From Nocardioides sp. (GTDB taxonomy: Bacteria > Actinomycetota > Actinomycetes > Propionibacteriales > Nocardioidaceae): 14,009 nt of DNA. The translations under genes and the position numbers were made by a program. The stretch covers positions 1 to 14,009 of the forward strand of contig JARICB010000276.1 of the NCBI GenBank assembly GCA_029264225.1. The letters run 5' to 3'. Below, one piece after another: positions 1 to 6,408 of the stretch. The stretch's first letter is position 1. Each line of letters starts with the position of its first letter. The notes under the pieces are model-generated. The model worked only from the letters and a program-made list of their open reading frames with translations. It did no database searches and was not told where the DNA came from.

Positions 1-145
1 GGACCGTGAAGACCACGCCGGGATGAAAGCCTCGTGAGAGCGAGAGGTATCCGACGGTCAGCAGTACGCCGCCGGCGAGCATGAGGAAGCCCGCATAGCT
101 GATGGCAAGCTTGAGCCGCACGCTCAAGCCCGGCGCCCTATCCAT
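1..145 (-). CDS. vanS: VanS sensor histidine kinase, N-terminal part (truncated by window edge)
   Basis: Only the first 48 codons are present; the gene continues beyond base 1. Reading the minus strand from the ATG at 145 gives a short basic N-terminus (MDRAPGLSVRLKLAISY) followed by a hydrophobic segment of about residues 13-35 (AGFLMLAGGVLLTVGY), the expected first membrane helix of a sensor kinase. The start matches my recollection of the S. coelicolor VanS N-terminus (from memory, not aligned). The ATG overlaps the last 8 nt of vanR, so the two are translationally coupled. VanS is a membrane kinase/phosphatase that controls VanR phosphorylation in response to glycopeptides. The kinase domains are outside the window, so assignment rests on the N-terminus and on the adjacent vanR and vanKHAX genes. 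Confidence 0.85.
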   Translation of the reverse strand, partial: MDRAPGLSVRLKLAISYAGFLMLAGGVLLTVGYLSLSRGFHPGVVFTV

Positions 146-824
146 CCTGGCGGCCGCGTTCGGCAGTGGCGTCGATGCGATACCCGACCCCGGGCACGGT
201 GGCGATCTGCCATGGTTCGCCGAGGCGCTTGCGTAGCGCGGAGACGGTGATGCGGACGGCGTTGGTGAACGGGTTGGCGTTCTCGTCCCATGCTCGTTCG
301 AGCAACTCCTCTGCGCTGACGACGCCGCCGTCGGCAGCAACCAAGACCTCGAGCACTGCGAACTGCTTGCGGGTCAGGGCGACATAGCGGCCATGACGGT
401 AGACCTCACGCCGGAACGGATCCACCCGGAGGCCAGCGATCTCGCGCACGGGTGGTCGGTGGTGGGCGCGGCGACGGTCGAGCGCCCGGAGTCGGAGGAC
501 GAGTTCTTGGAGGTCGAACGGTTTGGTGAGGTAGTCGTCGGCGCCGAGCTCGAACCCGGTGGTCTTGTCATCAAGCCGATCGGCAGCGGTGAGCATGAGG
601 ACGGGCATACCCGTGCCGGACGCCACGATGGAGCGCGCTACCTCGTCGCCCGACGGTCCAGGAATGTCACGGTCAAGGACGGCGATGTCGTAGCTGTTGA
701 CGCTCAACATCTCCAAGGCCGTGTCCCCGTCACCGGCCAAGTCGGCAGCGATCGCCTCCAGCCGCAGGCCGTCGCGGATCGCTGCTGCCATCAGGGGTTC
801 GTCCTCGACGACCAGTACGCGCAT
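138..824 (-). CDS. vanR: VanR response regulator (OmpR/PhoB family)
   Basis: A 228-aa two-component response regulator. The N-terminal receiver domain (about 1-118) shows the acidic pair E7/D8, phospho-acceptor D51 (AVLDRDIPG), T79 and K101 (LTKPF). The C-terminal half (about 130-222) is a winged helix with the recognition region TNAVRITVSALRKRLG and the terminal VPGVGYRI hairpin typical of OmpR proteins. The start at 824 gives MRVLVVEDEP; the frame stays open to 893 but the extra residues match no receiver fold. It is predicted to activate the divergent vanK and vanH promoters, where TATC repeats spaced 11 bp (one helical turn, usual for OmpR family sites) lie at 849-888 and 2164-2203. The first site also sits 25-64 nt upstream of vanR itself, which suggests autoregulation. 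The RBS is weak. Confidence 0.93.
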   Translation of the reverse strand: MRVLVVEDEPLMAAAIRDGLRLEAIAADLAGDGDTALEMLSVNSYDIAVLDRDIPGPSGDEVARSIVASGTGMPVLMLTAADRLDDKTTGFELGADDYLTKPFDLQELVLRLRALDRRRAHHRPPVREIAGLRVDPFRREVYRHGRYVALTRKQFAVLEVLVAADGGVVSAEELLERAWDENANPFTNAVRITVSALRKRLGEPWQIATVPGVGYRIDATAERGRQDG

Positions 825-848
825 GGACCGGATGCTATCGAGCACCAT

Positions 849-888
849 GTATCGCCACCGTATCCAAAACCACATACACCCTCGCAAC
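849..888 (+). promoter_or_regulatory. Predicted VanR operator/promoter 1 (vanR-vanK divergent region)
   Basis: This 40-bp element begins GTATCGCC and matches the element at 2164-2203 at 29 of 40 positions without gaps. It contains TATC at 850 and again at 861, an 11-bp direct repeat expected for an OmpR-family dimer, then CATAC at 873-877 in a position suited to a -10 region. A further TATCG lies at 836-840. Its orientation points toward vanK, whose ATG at 914 is 26 nt beyond its end. It also occupies the upstream region of vanR. Binding by VanR is inferred from context and duplication; no experimental site was compared. Confidence 0.75.
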
Positions 889-913
889 ACCACTGCGTCT
901 TGTCTTGTGGCCC

Positions 914-2110
914 ATGCTCTGCTCCCAGCACTCCCTGCCGGATGTGACCACCACCGTTCGACGGATCAGCCCGGCCATCCACCTCGACTTCTTGCAACAC
1001 CAACAATCGGTGAGCTTCCTTCAGACACCGGCGTGGGGCCGGGTCAAGCGCGAATGGCGCGCTGAGTCCCTCGGTTGGTTCGACGGCGGGCGGCTGATCG
1101 GCGCGGCCCTCGTCCTGCACCGACCGATCCCCGCGGTCGAGCGATTCACGCTGGCCTACCTGGCCGAAGGGCCCATCCTCGACTGGACCGAGCAGCTCCA
1201 GACATGGCTGGATCCCCTGACCGAGTATCTGAAGCAGCACGGCGCGTTCGCGATCCGCCTCGGCCCACCGGTACGCACCCACACCTGGACCGCCGGTCAG
1301 GTCAAGGACGGCATCGCCGACCCGGCCATCAGCCGGCTTACCGACATTCCAGTCAACGCCGACCCTCTCGGGGCCAGCGTGACGAAACAGTTGCGCGAGG
1401 CCGGCTGGCTACCGCAGAACCCGGAGGACGGCTTCGGGACCGGGCATCCCCAATTCACCTTCGAGCTCCTATTGCGCGGTCCCGACGGGACTCCGAGGTC
1501 CGAGGAGGACCTGCTGGCCGGCATGAACCAGCTCTGGCGGCGCAATATCAAGAAGGCGGCCAAAGCAGGCGTGCAGGTCACGACGACACTCGCTCTCGAC
1601 GACCTGTGGACCGAGGATGTGAAGGCCTTCCACCAGCTCTACCTCCACACCGCGGAGCGCGATCACTTCACGCCCCGACCCCTGTCCTACTTCGAGACCA
1701 TGTTCACAGCCATGAAGCACGAGGACCCGAACCGGATCCGGCTGTATCAGGCCCATCACGAGGGCGACCTGGTCGCCGCCGCGATCATGATCGGCGTCCG
1801 CGACACGGCGTGGTATTCCTACGGCGCCTCCTCCACCCACAAGCGTGAGGTGCGTGGCTCCAACGCCGTTCAGTGGGCGATGATCCGCGACGCGCTTGCT
1901 GACCGGTGCAACGTCTACAGCCTGCGTGGAATCACCCCCACCCTTGACCCCGAGGACCCTCACCTTGGACTCATCCAGTTCAAGGTCGGCACGGGGGGTC
2001 AGGCAACCCGCTACGTCGGCGAGTGGGAGCTGCCCGTGCGTCCGATGCTCTATCGGGCGTTCGTGGCCTACCTGAAGGGTCGCGACCGGTGGAGGAGACG
2101 CTCCCGATGA
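914..2110 (+). CDS. vanK: VanK, FemABX-family peptidoglycan branch aminoacyltransferase
   Basis: A FemX-like protein of 398 aa. Members transfer an amino acid from aminoacyl-tRNA to the side-chain amine of the peptidoglycan stem on lipid-linked precursor in the cytoplasm. In S. coelicolor, VanK is the FemX version that accepts D-Lac-terminated precursors and is essential for growth once VanHAX acts. Visible family traits are SFLQTPAWGRVKREWRAESLGW near the N-terminus, the basic helix LWRRNIKKAAKAGVQV mid-protein, the second-domain HQLYLHTAERD segment, and a C-terminal LDPEDPHLGLIQFKVGTGG block. The ATG at 914 is chosen because it lies 26 nt after the operator, mirroring vanH (25 nt). An in-frame TTG at 905 and GTG at 944 (giving MTTTVRRIS, the likely core N-terminus) are alternatives, and no start has a strong RBS. 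It is not directly coupled to vanH, which has its own operator. Confidence 0.88.
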   Translation: MLCSQHSLPDVTTTVRRISPAIHLDFLQHQQSVSFLQTPAWGRVKREWRAESLGWFDGGRLIGAALVLHRPIPAVERFTLAYLAEGPILDWTEQLQTWLDPLTEYLKQHGAFAIRLGPPVRTHTWTAGQVKDGIADPAISRLTDIPVNADPLGASVTKQLREAGWLPQNPEDGFGTGHPQFTFELLLRGPDGTPRSEEDLLAGMNQLWRRNIKKAAKAGVQVTTTLALDDLWTEDVKAFHQLYLHTAERDHFTPRPLSYFETMFTAMKHEDPNRIRLYQAHHEGDLVAAAIMIGVRDTAWYSYGASSTHKREVRGSNAVQWAMIRDALADRCNVYSLRGITPTLDPEDPHLGLIQFKVGTGGQATRYVGEWELPVRPMLYRAFVAYLKGRDRWRRRSR

Positions 2111-2163
2111 CCCTGAACCTGGGCATCTCGGCGGCGCGGCCTCCGACTGAACCAGGCAAGCGG

Positions 2164-2203
2164 GTATCGCCGGCATATCGAAATCTGCATACGCCTCGGC
2201 AAC
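2164..2203 (+). promoter_or_regulatory. Predicted VanR operator/promoter 2 (upstream of vanH)
   Basis: This is the second copy of the 40-bp element (29/40 identity with 849-888, same orientation), in the 117-bp gap between vanK and vanH. It has TATCG at 2165-2169 and exactly again at 2176-2180, followed by GCATAC at 2187-2192 as a possible -10 region and a shared GCAAC end. The element ends 25 nt before the vanH ATG. Conservation between two otherwise unrelated gaps, both ahead of van genes, supports a VanR-activated promoter for vanHAX. Confidence 0.75.
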
Positions 2204-2227
2204 GGCCACTTCCGTTGACTGGGTGAC

Positions 2228-3250
2228 ATGAGTTGCAACATCTCGGCTGCTTCGGCCGTGCGAGCCAGAACACCGTCCGGGTCCCCCCAGTTCGCCATCA
2301 CGATCTTCAGTTGTGAGCCCGACGAGGCAGTCCTGTTTCGTCAACTGGCCTCCGACTTCGGCGCCGTCGCGACGATCCTCGGCGAGCCTCTCTCGCAGGA
2401 CACCGCTCAGGCAGCGGTGGGCAGCCATTGCATCAGCGTGGACCACAAGACCCCGGTCTCGAACGCGACACTCGCGAACCTGAGCCGGCTCGGCGTCCGC
2501 TACGTCTCCACCCGCAGCATCGGGTGCAACCACATCGACGTCGACTTCGCGGCAAGCGTGGGCATCACTGTCGGTACCGTCGCGTACTCACCCGACAGCG
2601 TCGCCGACCACACCCTGATGCTGATGTTGATGAGCCTGCGTCATATGCGGGCCACCATCACTCGCACCAACACCCACGACTACCGCCTGGCCTCCGCGCG
2701 CGGGCGTGAGCTGCGTGACCTCACCGTCGGGGTGGTCGGGACAGGAAGGATCGGGTCGGCGGTCATCGACCGCCTGCGCGGCTTCGGTTGCCGCATCCTG
2801 GCCCACGACGCCCGCATCGCGCAGCAGGGGGAGTACGTCGACCTCGACACGCTGCTGAGTGAGAGCGACATCGTCACGCTCCACACGCCGCTTACCGACC
2901 GGACCCATCACCTGCTCAACGCCGAACGCATCCAGCGGATGAAGCCCGGTGCCTGCGTGGTGAATACCGGCCGGGGCGCCCTCATCGACACAGCCGCCTT
3001 GGTGGCCGCACTGGAGAGCGGCCACCTCGGTGGCGCAGCGCTCGACGTGGTCGAAGGCGAGGACGGCATCTTCTACGCCGATCGCCGCACCACCCCGATC
3101 GACGACGAACTGTTCCTACGGCTCCACCGCCTGCCGAACCTGCTCCTCACGCCCCACACAGCCTTCTACACCGACCACGCGCTGCTCGACACCGTCGAGC
3201 ACACCCTGACCAACTGCCGGACCTACGAAAGCGGACACGACCATGACTAA
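2228..3250 (+). CDS. vanH: VanH D-lactate dehydrogenase
   Basis: A 340-aa D-isomer-specific 2-hydroxyacid dehydrogenase that reduces pyruvate to D-lactate with NAD(P)H, supplying VanA. The N-terminal catalytic part starts ITIFSCEPDEAVLFRQLA. The Rossmann motif is G171-T-G173-R-I-G176, and the catalytic triad is R249 (in TGRGALID), E278 (in DVVEGEDG) and H310 (in LTPHTAFY). The R-E and E-H intervals of 29 and 32 residues are the same as I recall for lactobacillal D-lactate dehydrogenase. About 28 residues precede the conserved ITIFSCE block, so the true start could be later, but the ATG at 2228 is the first after the operator, with GGG 4 nt before it as a poor RBS. The 3' end overlaps vanA by 8 nt. 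Confidence 0.95.
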   Translation: MSCNISAASAVRARTPSGSPQFAITIFSCEPDEAVLFRQLASDFGAVATILGEPLSQDTAQAAVGSHCISVDHKTPVSNATLANLSRLGVRYVSTRSIGCNHIDVDFAASVGITVGTVAYSPDSVADHTLMLMLMSLRHMRATITRTNTHDYRLASARGRELRDLTVGVVGTGRIGSAVIDRLRGFGCRILAHDARIAQQGEYVDLDTLLSESDIVTLHTPLTDRTHHLLNAERIQRMKPGACVVNTGRGALIDTAALVAALESGHLGGAALDVVEGEDGIFYADRRTTPIDDELFLRLHRLPNLLLTPHTAFYTDHALLDTVEHTLTNCRTYESGHDHD

Positions 3251-4280
3251 GTTGAAGCTCGGCATCCTCTTCGGCGGCATCTCCGAGGAACACCTCATCT
3301 CCCTCAGATCCGCACGCGAAGTCGCAGGGCACCTCGATCCGGACAAGTACGACCCGTACTGGATCGGCATCACCACCGACGGCGCCTGGAGACTGTGCGA
3401 CGGCCCGGAAGCTGGCTGGGAGGACACCGGACGACCGGTCGTGCTCTCACCCGACCGCACCGTGCATGGACTGCTCGTCATCGACAAGCAGGGGGTCGAG
3501 ACCATCCGGCTCGATCTGCTCCTACCCGTCCTGCACGGCAAGCTCGGTGAAGACGGCGCGATGCAGGGCCTCATGGAGCTCTCCGGGATCCCGTACATCG
3601 GATGCGACGTCCCGAGCTCAGCAGTCTGCATGGACAAGTCGCTGACCTACACCATCGCCCAGGGTGCCGGGATCGACACCCCGAACTTCTGGGTGCTCGA
3701 CGAGAACTCCCAGCCCGACGTGGAAGCGCTGACCTACCCGGTGTTCGTCAAGCCTGCCCGCTCCGGCTCCTCCTTCGGCGTCAGCAAGGTCACCGCACCC
3801 GACGAGTTGCCCGCTGCGTTGGCGCAGGCACGCCAGTACGACACCAAGGTGTTGATCGAGCAGGCCGTCATCGGCGCCGAGATCGGCTGCGCGGTCCTCG
3901 GCGAGCGCTCCAACCTGATCACCGGCGAGGTCGACCGGGTCGCACTCACCCACGGATTCTTCCGCATCCACCAGGAGGCGACCCCGGAGACCGGTTCGGA
4001 GAACTCCTCCTTCATCGTCCCCGCCGACATCTCCGAAACCGACCGCGACAACGTCAAGGAGGCGGCCAAGGCCGTCTACGCGGCCCTGGGCTGCACGGGG
4101 CTCGCCCGCGTGGACATGTTCCTCACCAAGACCGGCAAGGTGATCCTCAACGAGGTCAACACCTTGCCCGGGCTGACCTCCTACAGCCGCTACCCCCGGA
4201 TGATGGCCGCCGCAAGCCTCTCACTGGGCGAAGTGGTGGACCGCCTCGTGGCGATGACGCTGACAGGACAGCGGCAATGA
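3243..4280 (+). CDS. vanA: VanA-type D-alanine--D-lactate ligase
   Basis: A 345-aa ATP-grasp ligase that joins D-Ala and D-Lac to make the depsipeptide terminus to which vancomycin binds poorly. The N-terminal motif is LFGGISEEHLISLRSA; the ATP-grasp core includes YPVFVKPARSGSSFGVSKV and LIEQAVIGAEIGCAVLG; the metal-binding end is ARVDMFL followed by LNEVNTLPGLTSYSRYPRMM. The omega loop reads FFRIHQEATPETGSENS, with H243 at the place of enterococcal VanA His244, the residue linked to D-Lac rather than D-Ala selection. Housekeeping Ddl enzymes have a Tyr-containing loop there. The start overlaps vanH by 8 nt with a purine-rich stretch (GAAAGCGGA) upstream, and the stop overlaps the vanX ATG, so vanHAX is translated as a coupled unit. 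Confidence 0.96.
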   Translation: MTKLKLGILFGGISEEHLISLRSAREVAGHLDPDKYDPYWIGITTDGAWRLCDGPEAGWEDTGRPVVLSPDRTVHGLLVIDKQGVETIRLDLLLPVLHGKLGEDGAMQGLMELSGIPYIGCDVPSSAVCMDKSLTYTIAQGAGIDTPNFWVLDENSQPDVEALTYPVFVKPARSGSSFGVSKVTAPDELPAALAQARQYDTKVLIEQAVIGAEIGCAVLGERSNLITGEVDRVALTHGFFRIHQEATPETGSENSSFIVPADISETDRDNVKEAAKAVYAALGCTGLARVDMFLTKTGKVILNEVNTLPGLTSYSRYPRMMAAASLSLGEVVDRLVAMTLTGQRQ

Positions 4281-4948
4281 ACCCGGACTTCGCCTACGTC
4301 GACGAGTTGGTCCCTGGTATCCGCTGGGACACCAAGTACGCCACCTGGGACAACTTCACCGGCAAACCGGTCGACGGCTACCTGGCCAACCGCATCGTCG
4401 GGACCCGCGAACTCTGCGCCGCCCTGAACCGGGCGCAGACATCGGCCGAGACCCACGGCCTCGGGCTGCTCCTGTGGGACGGCTACCGCCCCCAACGCGC
4501 CGTGGACCGGTTCCTGGGCTGGTCCCAAGAGCCGGAGGATGGCCGGAGGAAGGCACGTCACTACCCCCACATCGACCGACGAGAGATGTTCGAGGCCGGG
4601 TACGTCGCCGCGGAGTCCTCTCACAGTCGCGGCAGCACCGTTGATCTGACCCTTTTCGACCGCACCACCGGACAACTCGTCGCGATGGGCGGGGATCACG
4701 ACCTGATGGACCCGATCTCCCACCACGACGCCCCAGGAGTGCCGGAAGCCGCAGCCCGAAACCGTCGACTGCTGCGGGCCATCATGGAAGACAGCGGCTT
4801 CAACTCCTACCAGCAGGAGTGGTGGCACTACACCCTGGCCGACGAGCCGTTCCCCGACACCTGCTTCGACTTCCCGATCACCTCGCTTTCGCGACCCTCC
4901 GCTGCAAAGATGGCGGATGTCAGGTCCATCGGTCGGGGACGCACGTAG
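4277..4948 (+). CDS. vanX: VanX D-Ala-D-Ala dipeptidase
   Basis: A 223-aa zinc dipeptidase that destroys D-Ala-D-Ala so that only D-Ala-D-Lac reaches MurF. All key residues fall at the same numbers as enterococcal VanX: R71 (DGYRPQR), zinc ligands H116 and D123 (SSHSRGSTVD), catalytic E181 and zinc ligand H184 (EWWHY). The start ATG lies in an ATGA overlap with the vanA stop; the frame is open much further upstream, but that stretch is the shifted reading of vanA. It ends FDFPITSLSRPSAAKMADVRSIGRGRT, about 20 residues longer than the enterococcal enzyme, which ends soon after FDFP. It acts in the cytoplasm. Confidence 0.96.
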   Translation: MNPDFAYVDELVPGIRWDTKYATWDNFTGKPVDGYLANRIVGTRELCAALNRAQTSAETHGLGLLLWDGYRPQRAVDRFLGWSQEPEDGRRKARHYPHIDRREMFEAGYVAAESSHSRGSTVDLTLFDRTTGQLVAMGGDHDLMDPISHHDAPGVPEAAARNRRLLRAIMEDSGFNSYQQEWWHYTLADEPFPDTCFDFPITSLSRPSAAKMADVRSIGRGRT

Positions 4949-4971
4949 GTGTCCCTTTCAAGGGAGTCACC

Positions 4972-5541
4972 ATGAGTCGATATCAGGTCGGGTACTTCGT
5001 CGGGAGCCTTTCCTCGACCTCGATCAACCGGAGGCTCAGCGAGGCGTTGATCAAGCTGGCGCCCGATGACCTCGAGTTCCGCGAGATCCCGATCGGCAAG
5101 CTGCCGCTGTACAGCCCCGACTTCGACAGCGACTACCCGGCCGAGGCCAGGGCGCTCAAGGATGGCCTGGCCGCCTCCGACGCCGTCCTCTTCGTCACCC
5201 CCGAGTACAACCGGTCGATCCCCGGTGCGTTGAAGAACGCCATCGACTGGGCCTCGCGGCCGTGGGGTCAGAACTCGTTCGACCACATGCCGGCTGCGGT
5301 CATCGGTGCGTCGATGGGACAGATCGGGACCGCTGTAGCGCAGCAGAGCCTGCGGGGGGTGCTCAGTTTCTGCAACGCCCGGCAGATGACAGCGCCTGAG
5401 GCCTACATCCACTTCCGGCCAGAGTCCTACACCGAGTCCGGCGAGGTCACCGACGAGGCGACGGCCGAGTTCCTCCGTACCTTCATGCGGGAGTTCCGTA
5501 TCCATGTCGAGCGGGTCCTGACGGTCCTACCGCGACCCTGA
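4972..5541 (+). CDS. NADPH-dependent FMN reductase (flavodoxin-like)
   Basis: A 189-aa protein of the NADPH-dependent FMN reductase family (relatives include ChrR/YieF quinone and chromate reductases). The FMN phosphate-binding loop is G11-SLSSTSINRRL, and the flavin-ring loop is T76-PEYNRSIPGALKNAIDW, both highly typical. Length fits the family. The ATG at 4972 has an RBS (AAGGGAG) 7 nt upstream. It starts 23 nt after the vanX stop with no convincing terminator, so some transcription from vanHAX is likely, although a redox enzyme is not a known part of van clusters. A short inverted repeat CCCTT-tc-AAGGG (4953-4964) overlaps its RBS and could hide it. The physiological substrate cannot be read from the sequence. 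Confidence 0.9.
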   Translation: MSRYQVGYFVGSLSSTSINRRLSEALIKLAPDDLEFREIPIGKLPLYSPDFDSDYPAEARALKDGLAASDAVLFVTPEYNRSIPGALKNAIDWASRPWGQNSFDHMPAAVIGASMGQIGTAVAQQSLRGVLSFCNARQMTAPEAYIHFRPESYTESGEVTDEATAEFLRTFMREFRIHVERVLTVLPRP

Positions 5542-5559
5542 CGGCTGCCGACGGATCAC

Positions 5560-6327
5560 TCAGCGCAGTGCGTATGTCGCCAACGAGACAGCGACGTAGT
5601 GGGCGACGAAGGCCAAGATCGTGAAGGTATGGAACACCTCATGGAAGCCGAACCATGCCGGGCTCGGATTCGGCTTCTTCAACGCGTAGACCACGCCGCC
5701 GAGGGTGTAGAGCACACCGCCGATCACCACCAGGCTCAACGTCGCGATCGCGACCGGGGTGCTCATCTGTCGGGCGCCCTCGACGAAGTCGGGAATGAAG
5801 AACACGGCAAACCAGCCGAGCCCGATGTAGATCGGCGTGTAGAGCCATCGCGGGGCACCGGTGAAGAAGACCCGGAAGAGCACGCCGAGGAGCGCACCGC
5901 ACCAGATGCCCGAGAGCAGCCAGACGCGGGGATTGCCGTTGAGCAACAGCATCGCGAAGGCGGTGTAGGTACCGGCGATCAGAATGAAGATGTTCGAGTG
6001 GTCGAGTCGGCGCAGCAGCGCCCAGACGGCCGGCTGCCACGTGCCGAGGTGGTAGATCGCCGAGACGCCGAACAGCAACAGGGCAGAGGCGATGAAGACT
6101 GCCGAACCCGCCTTCGTGCCGGGCGACGGCGAAAGGGTGATCAGCACGATCCCGGCCACTACGACGAGCGGGACCGTGCCTGCGTGGAGCCACCCGCGAA
6201 GCCGTGGCTTGAGTTCGGCCATCTTGTCGGCCATCACGATCAGGGCCGCGTCGTGGTCGAGAAACTTATTCACGAGGTCATCATGCCCCCCCTGGGGGCG
6301 CCGGTTCGACCGTCGCTGCGTTGACAT
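5560..6327 (-). CDS. trhA: Hemolysin III / TrhA family (PAQR-like) membrane protein
   Basis: A 255-aa polytopic protein with about seven hydrophobic helices. PAQR-type metal-site motifs are visible: S89 and H93 (SAIYHL), D109 (RRLDHSNIF), and H229/H233 near the C-terminus (FHEVFHTF). The family was named from a Bacillus cereus hemolysin, but related proteins are widespread housekeeping membrane proteins linked to lipid/membrane homeostasis, so a toxin role should not be assumed. The first about 31 residues (basic, then NKFLDHDAALIV) are poorly conserved in my judgement; later starts at GTG 6273 or ATG 6234 are possible, the latter just ahead of MADKMAELKPRLRGWLHAG. It converges on the FMN reductase (18-bp gap) and diverges from the acyl-CoA dehydrogenase operon. 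Confidence 0.88.
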   Translation of the reverse strand: MSTQRRSNRRPQGGHDDLVNKFLDHDAALIVMADKMAELKPRLRGWLHAGTVPLVVVAGIVLITLSPSPGTKAGSAVFIASALLLFGVSAIYHLGTWQPAVWALLRRLDHSNIFILIAGTYTAFAMLLLNGNPRVWLLSGIWCGALLGVLFRVFFTGAPRWLYTPIYIGLGWFAVFFIPDFVEGARQMSTPVAIATLSLVVIGGVLYTLGGVVYALKKPNPSPAWFGFHEVFHTFTILAFVAHYVAVSLATYALR

Positions 6328-6344
6328 CGCGACCGCTCATGACG

Positions 6345-6374
6345 TTGTATATACATATACCGATTCGGCATAGT
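6345..6374 (+). promoter_or_regulatory. Candidate operator/promoter of the catabolic operon, with palindrome
   Basis: The 81-bp gap between the divergent TrhA gene and the first acyl-CoA dehydrogenase has an AT-rich island unlike the surrounding high-GC DNA. It contains the perfect 10-bp palindrome TGTATATACA (6346-6355), overlapped by GTATAT-AC-ATATAC (6347-6360). A possible -35 TTGTAT (6345-6350) and -10 CATAGT (6369-6374) are 18 bp apart, directed at the GTG start at 6409. A regulator could bind the palindrome and control one or both genes. The promoter boxes are weak matches; the palindrome is certain, its function is inferred. Confidence 0.45.
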
Positions 6375-6408
6375 TTTAACCGGTGTACGTCGTAGAGAGT
6401 GGGAACGC

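Noticed and set aside
2107..2226. 39-codon frame starting in the vanK stop (ATGA) and ending 1 nt before the vanH ATG
   Set aside because: It spans the predicted VanR operator/promoter, has no recognisable features and is explained by chance. A role as a coupling leader peptide is possible but unsupported.
2111..2227. Remnant of vanJ between vanK and vanH
   Set aside because: The gap is only 117 bp and is largely taken by the duplicated operator; no membrane or hydrolase-like coding is seen.
3602..4276. Long upstream extension of the vanX reading frame
   Set aside because: It is the shifted frame of vanA, rich in Arg/Gly/Pro; all VanX residue numbers match the start at 4277.
4953..4964. CCCTT-tc-AAGGG as a terminator of the van operon
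   Set aside because: The stem is 5 bp with a 2-nt loop and no following T run, and it overlaps the next gene's RBS.
6285..6299. GCCCCC-cct-GGGGGC hairpin as a terminator
   Set aside because: It lies inside the proposed 5' coding part of trhA with no T tract on either side. It may only hint that the true trhA start is further downstream.
5560..6327. Hemolysin III protein as a toxin or virulence factor
   Set aside because: The family name is historical; the PAQR-like metal site and wide distribution suggest a membrane homeostasis role.
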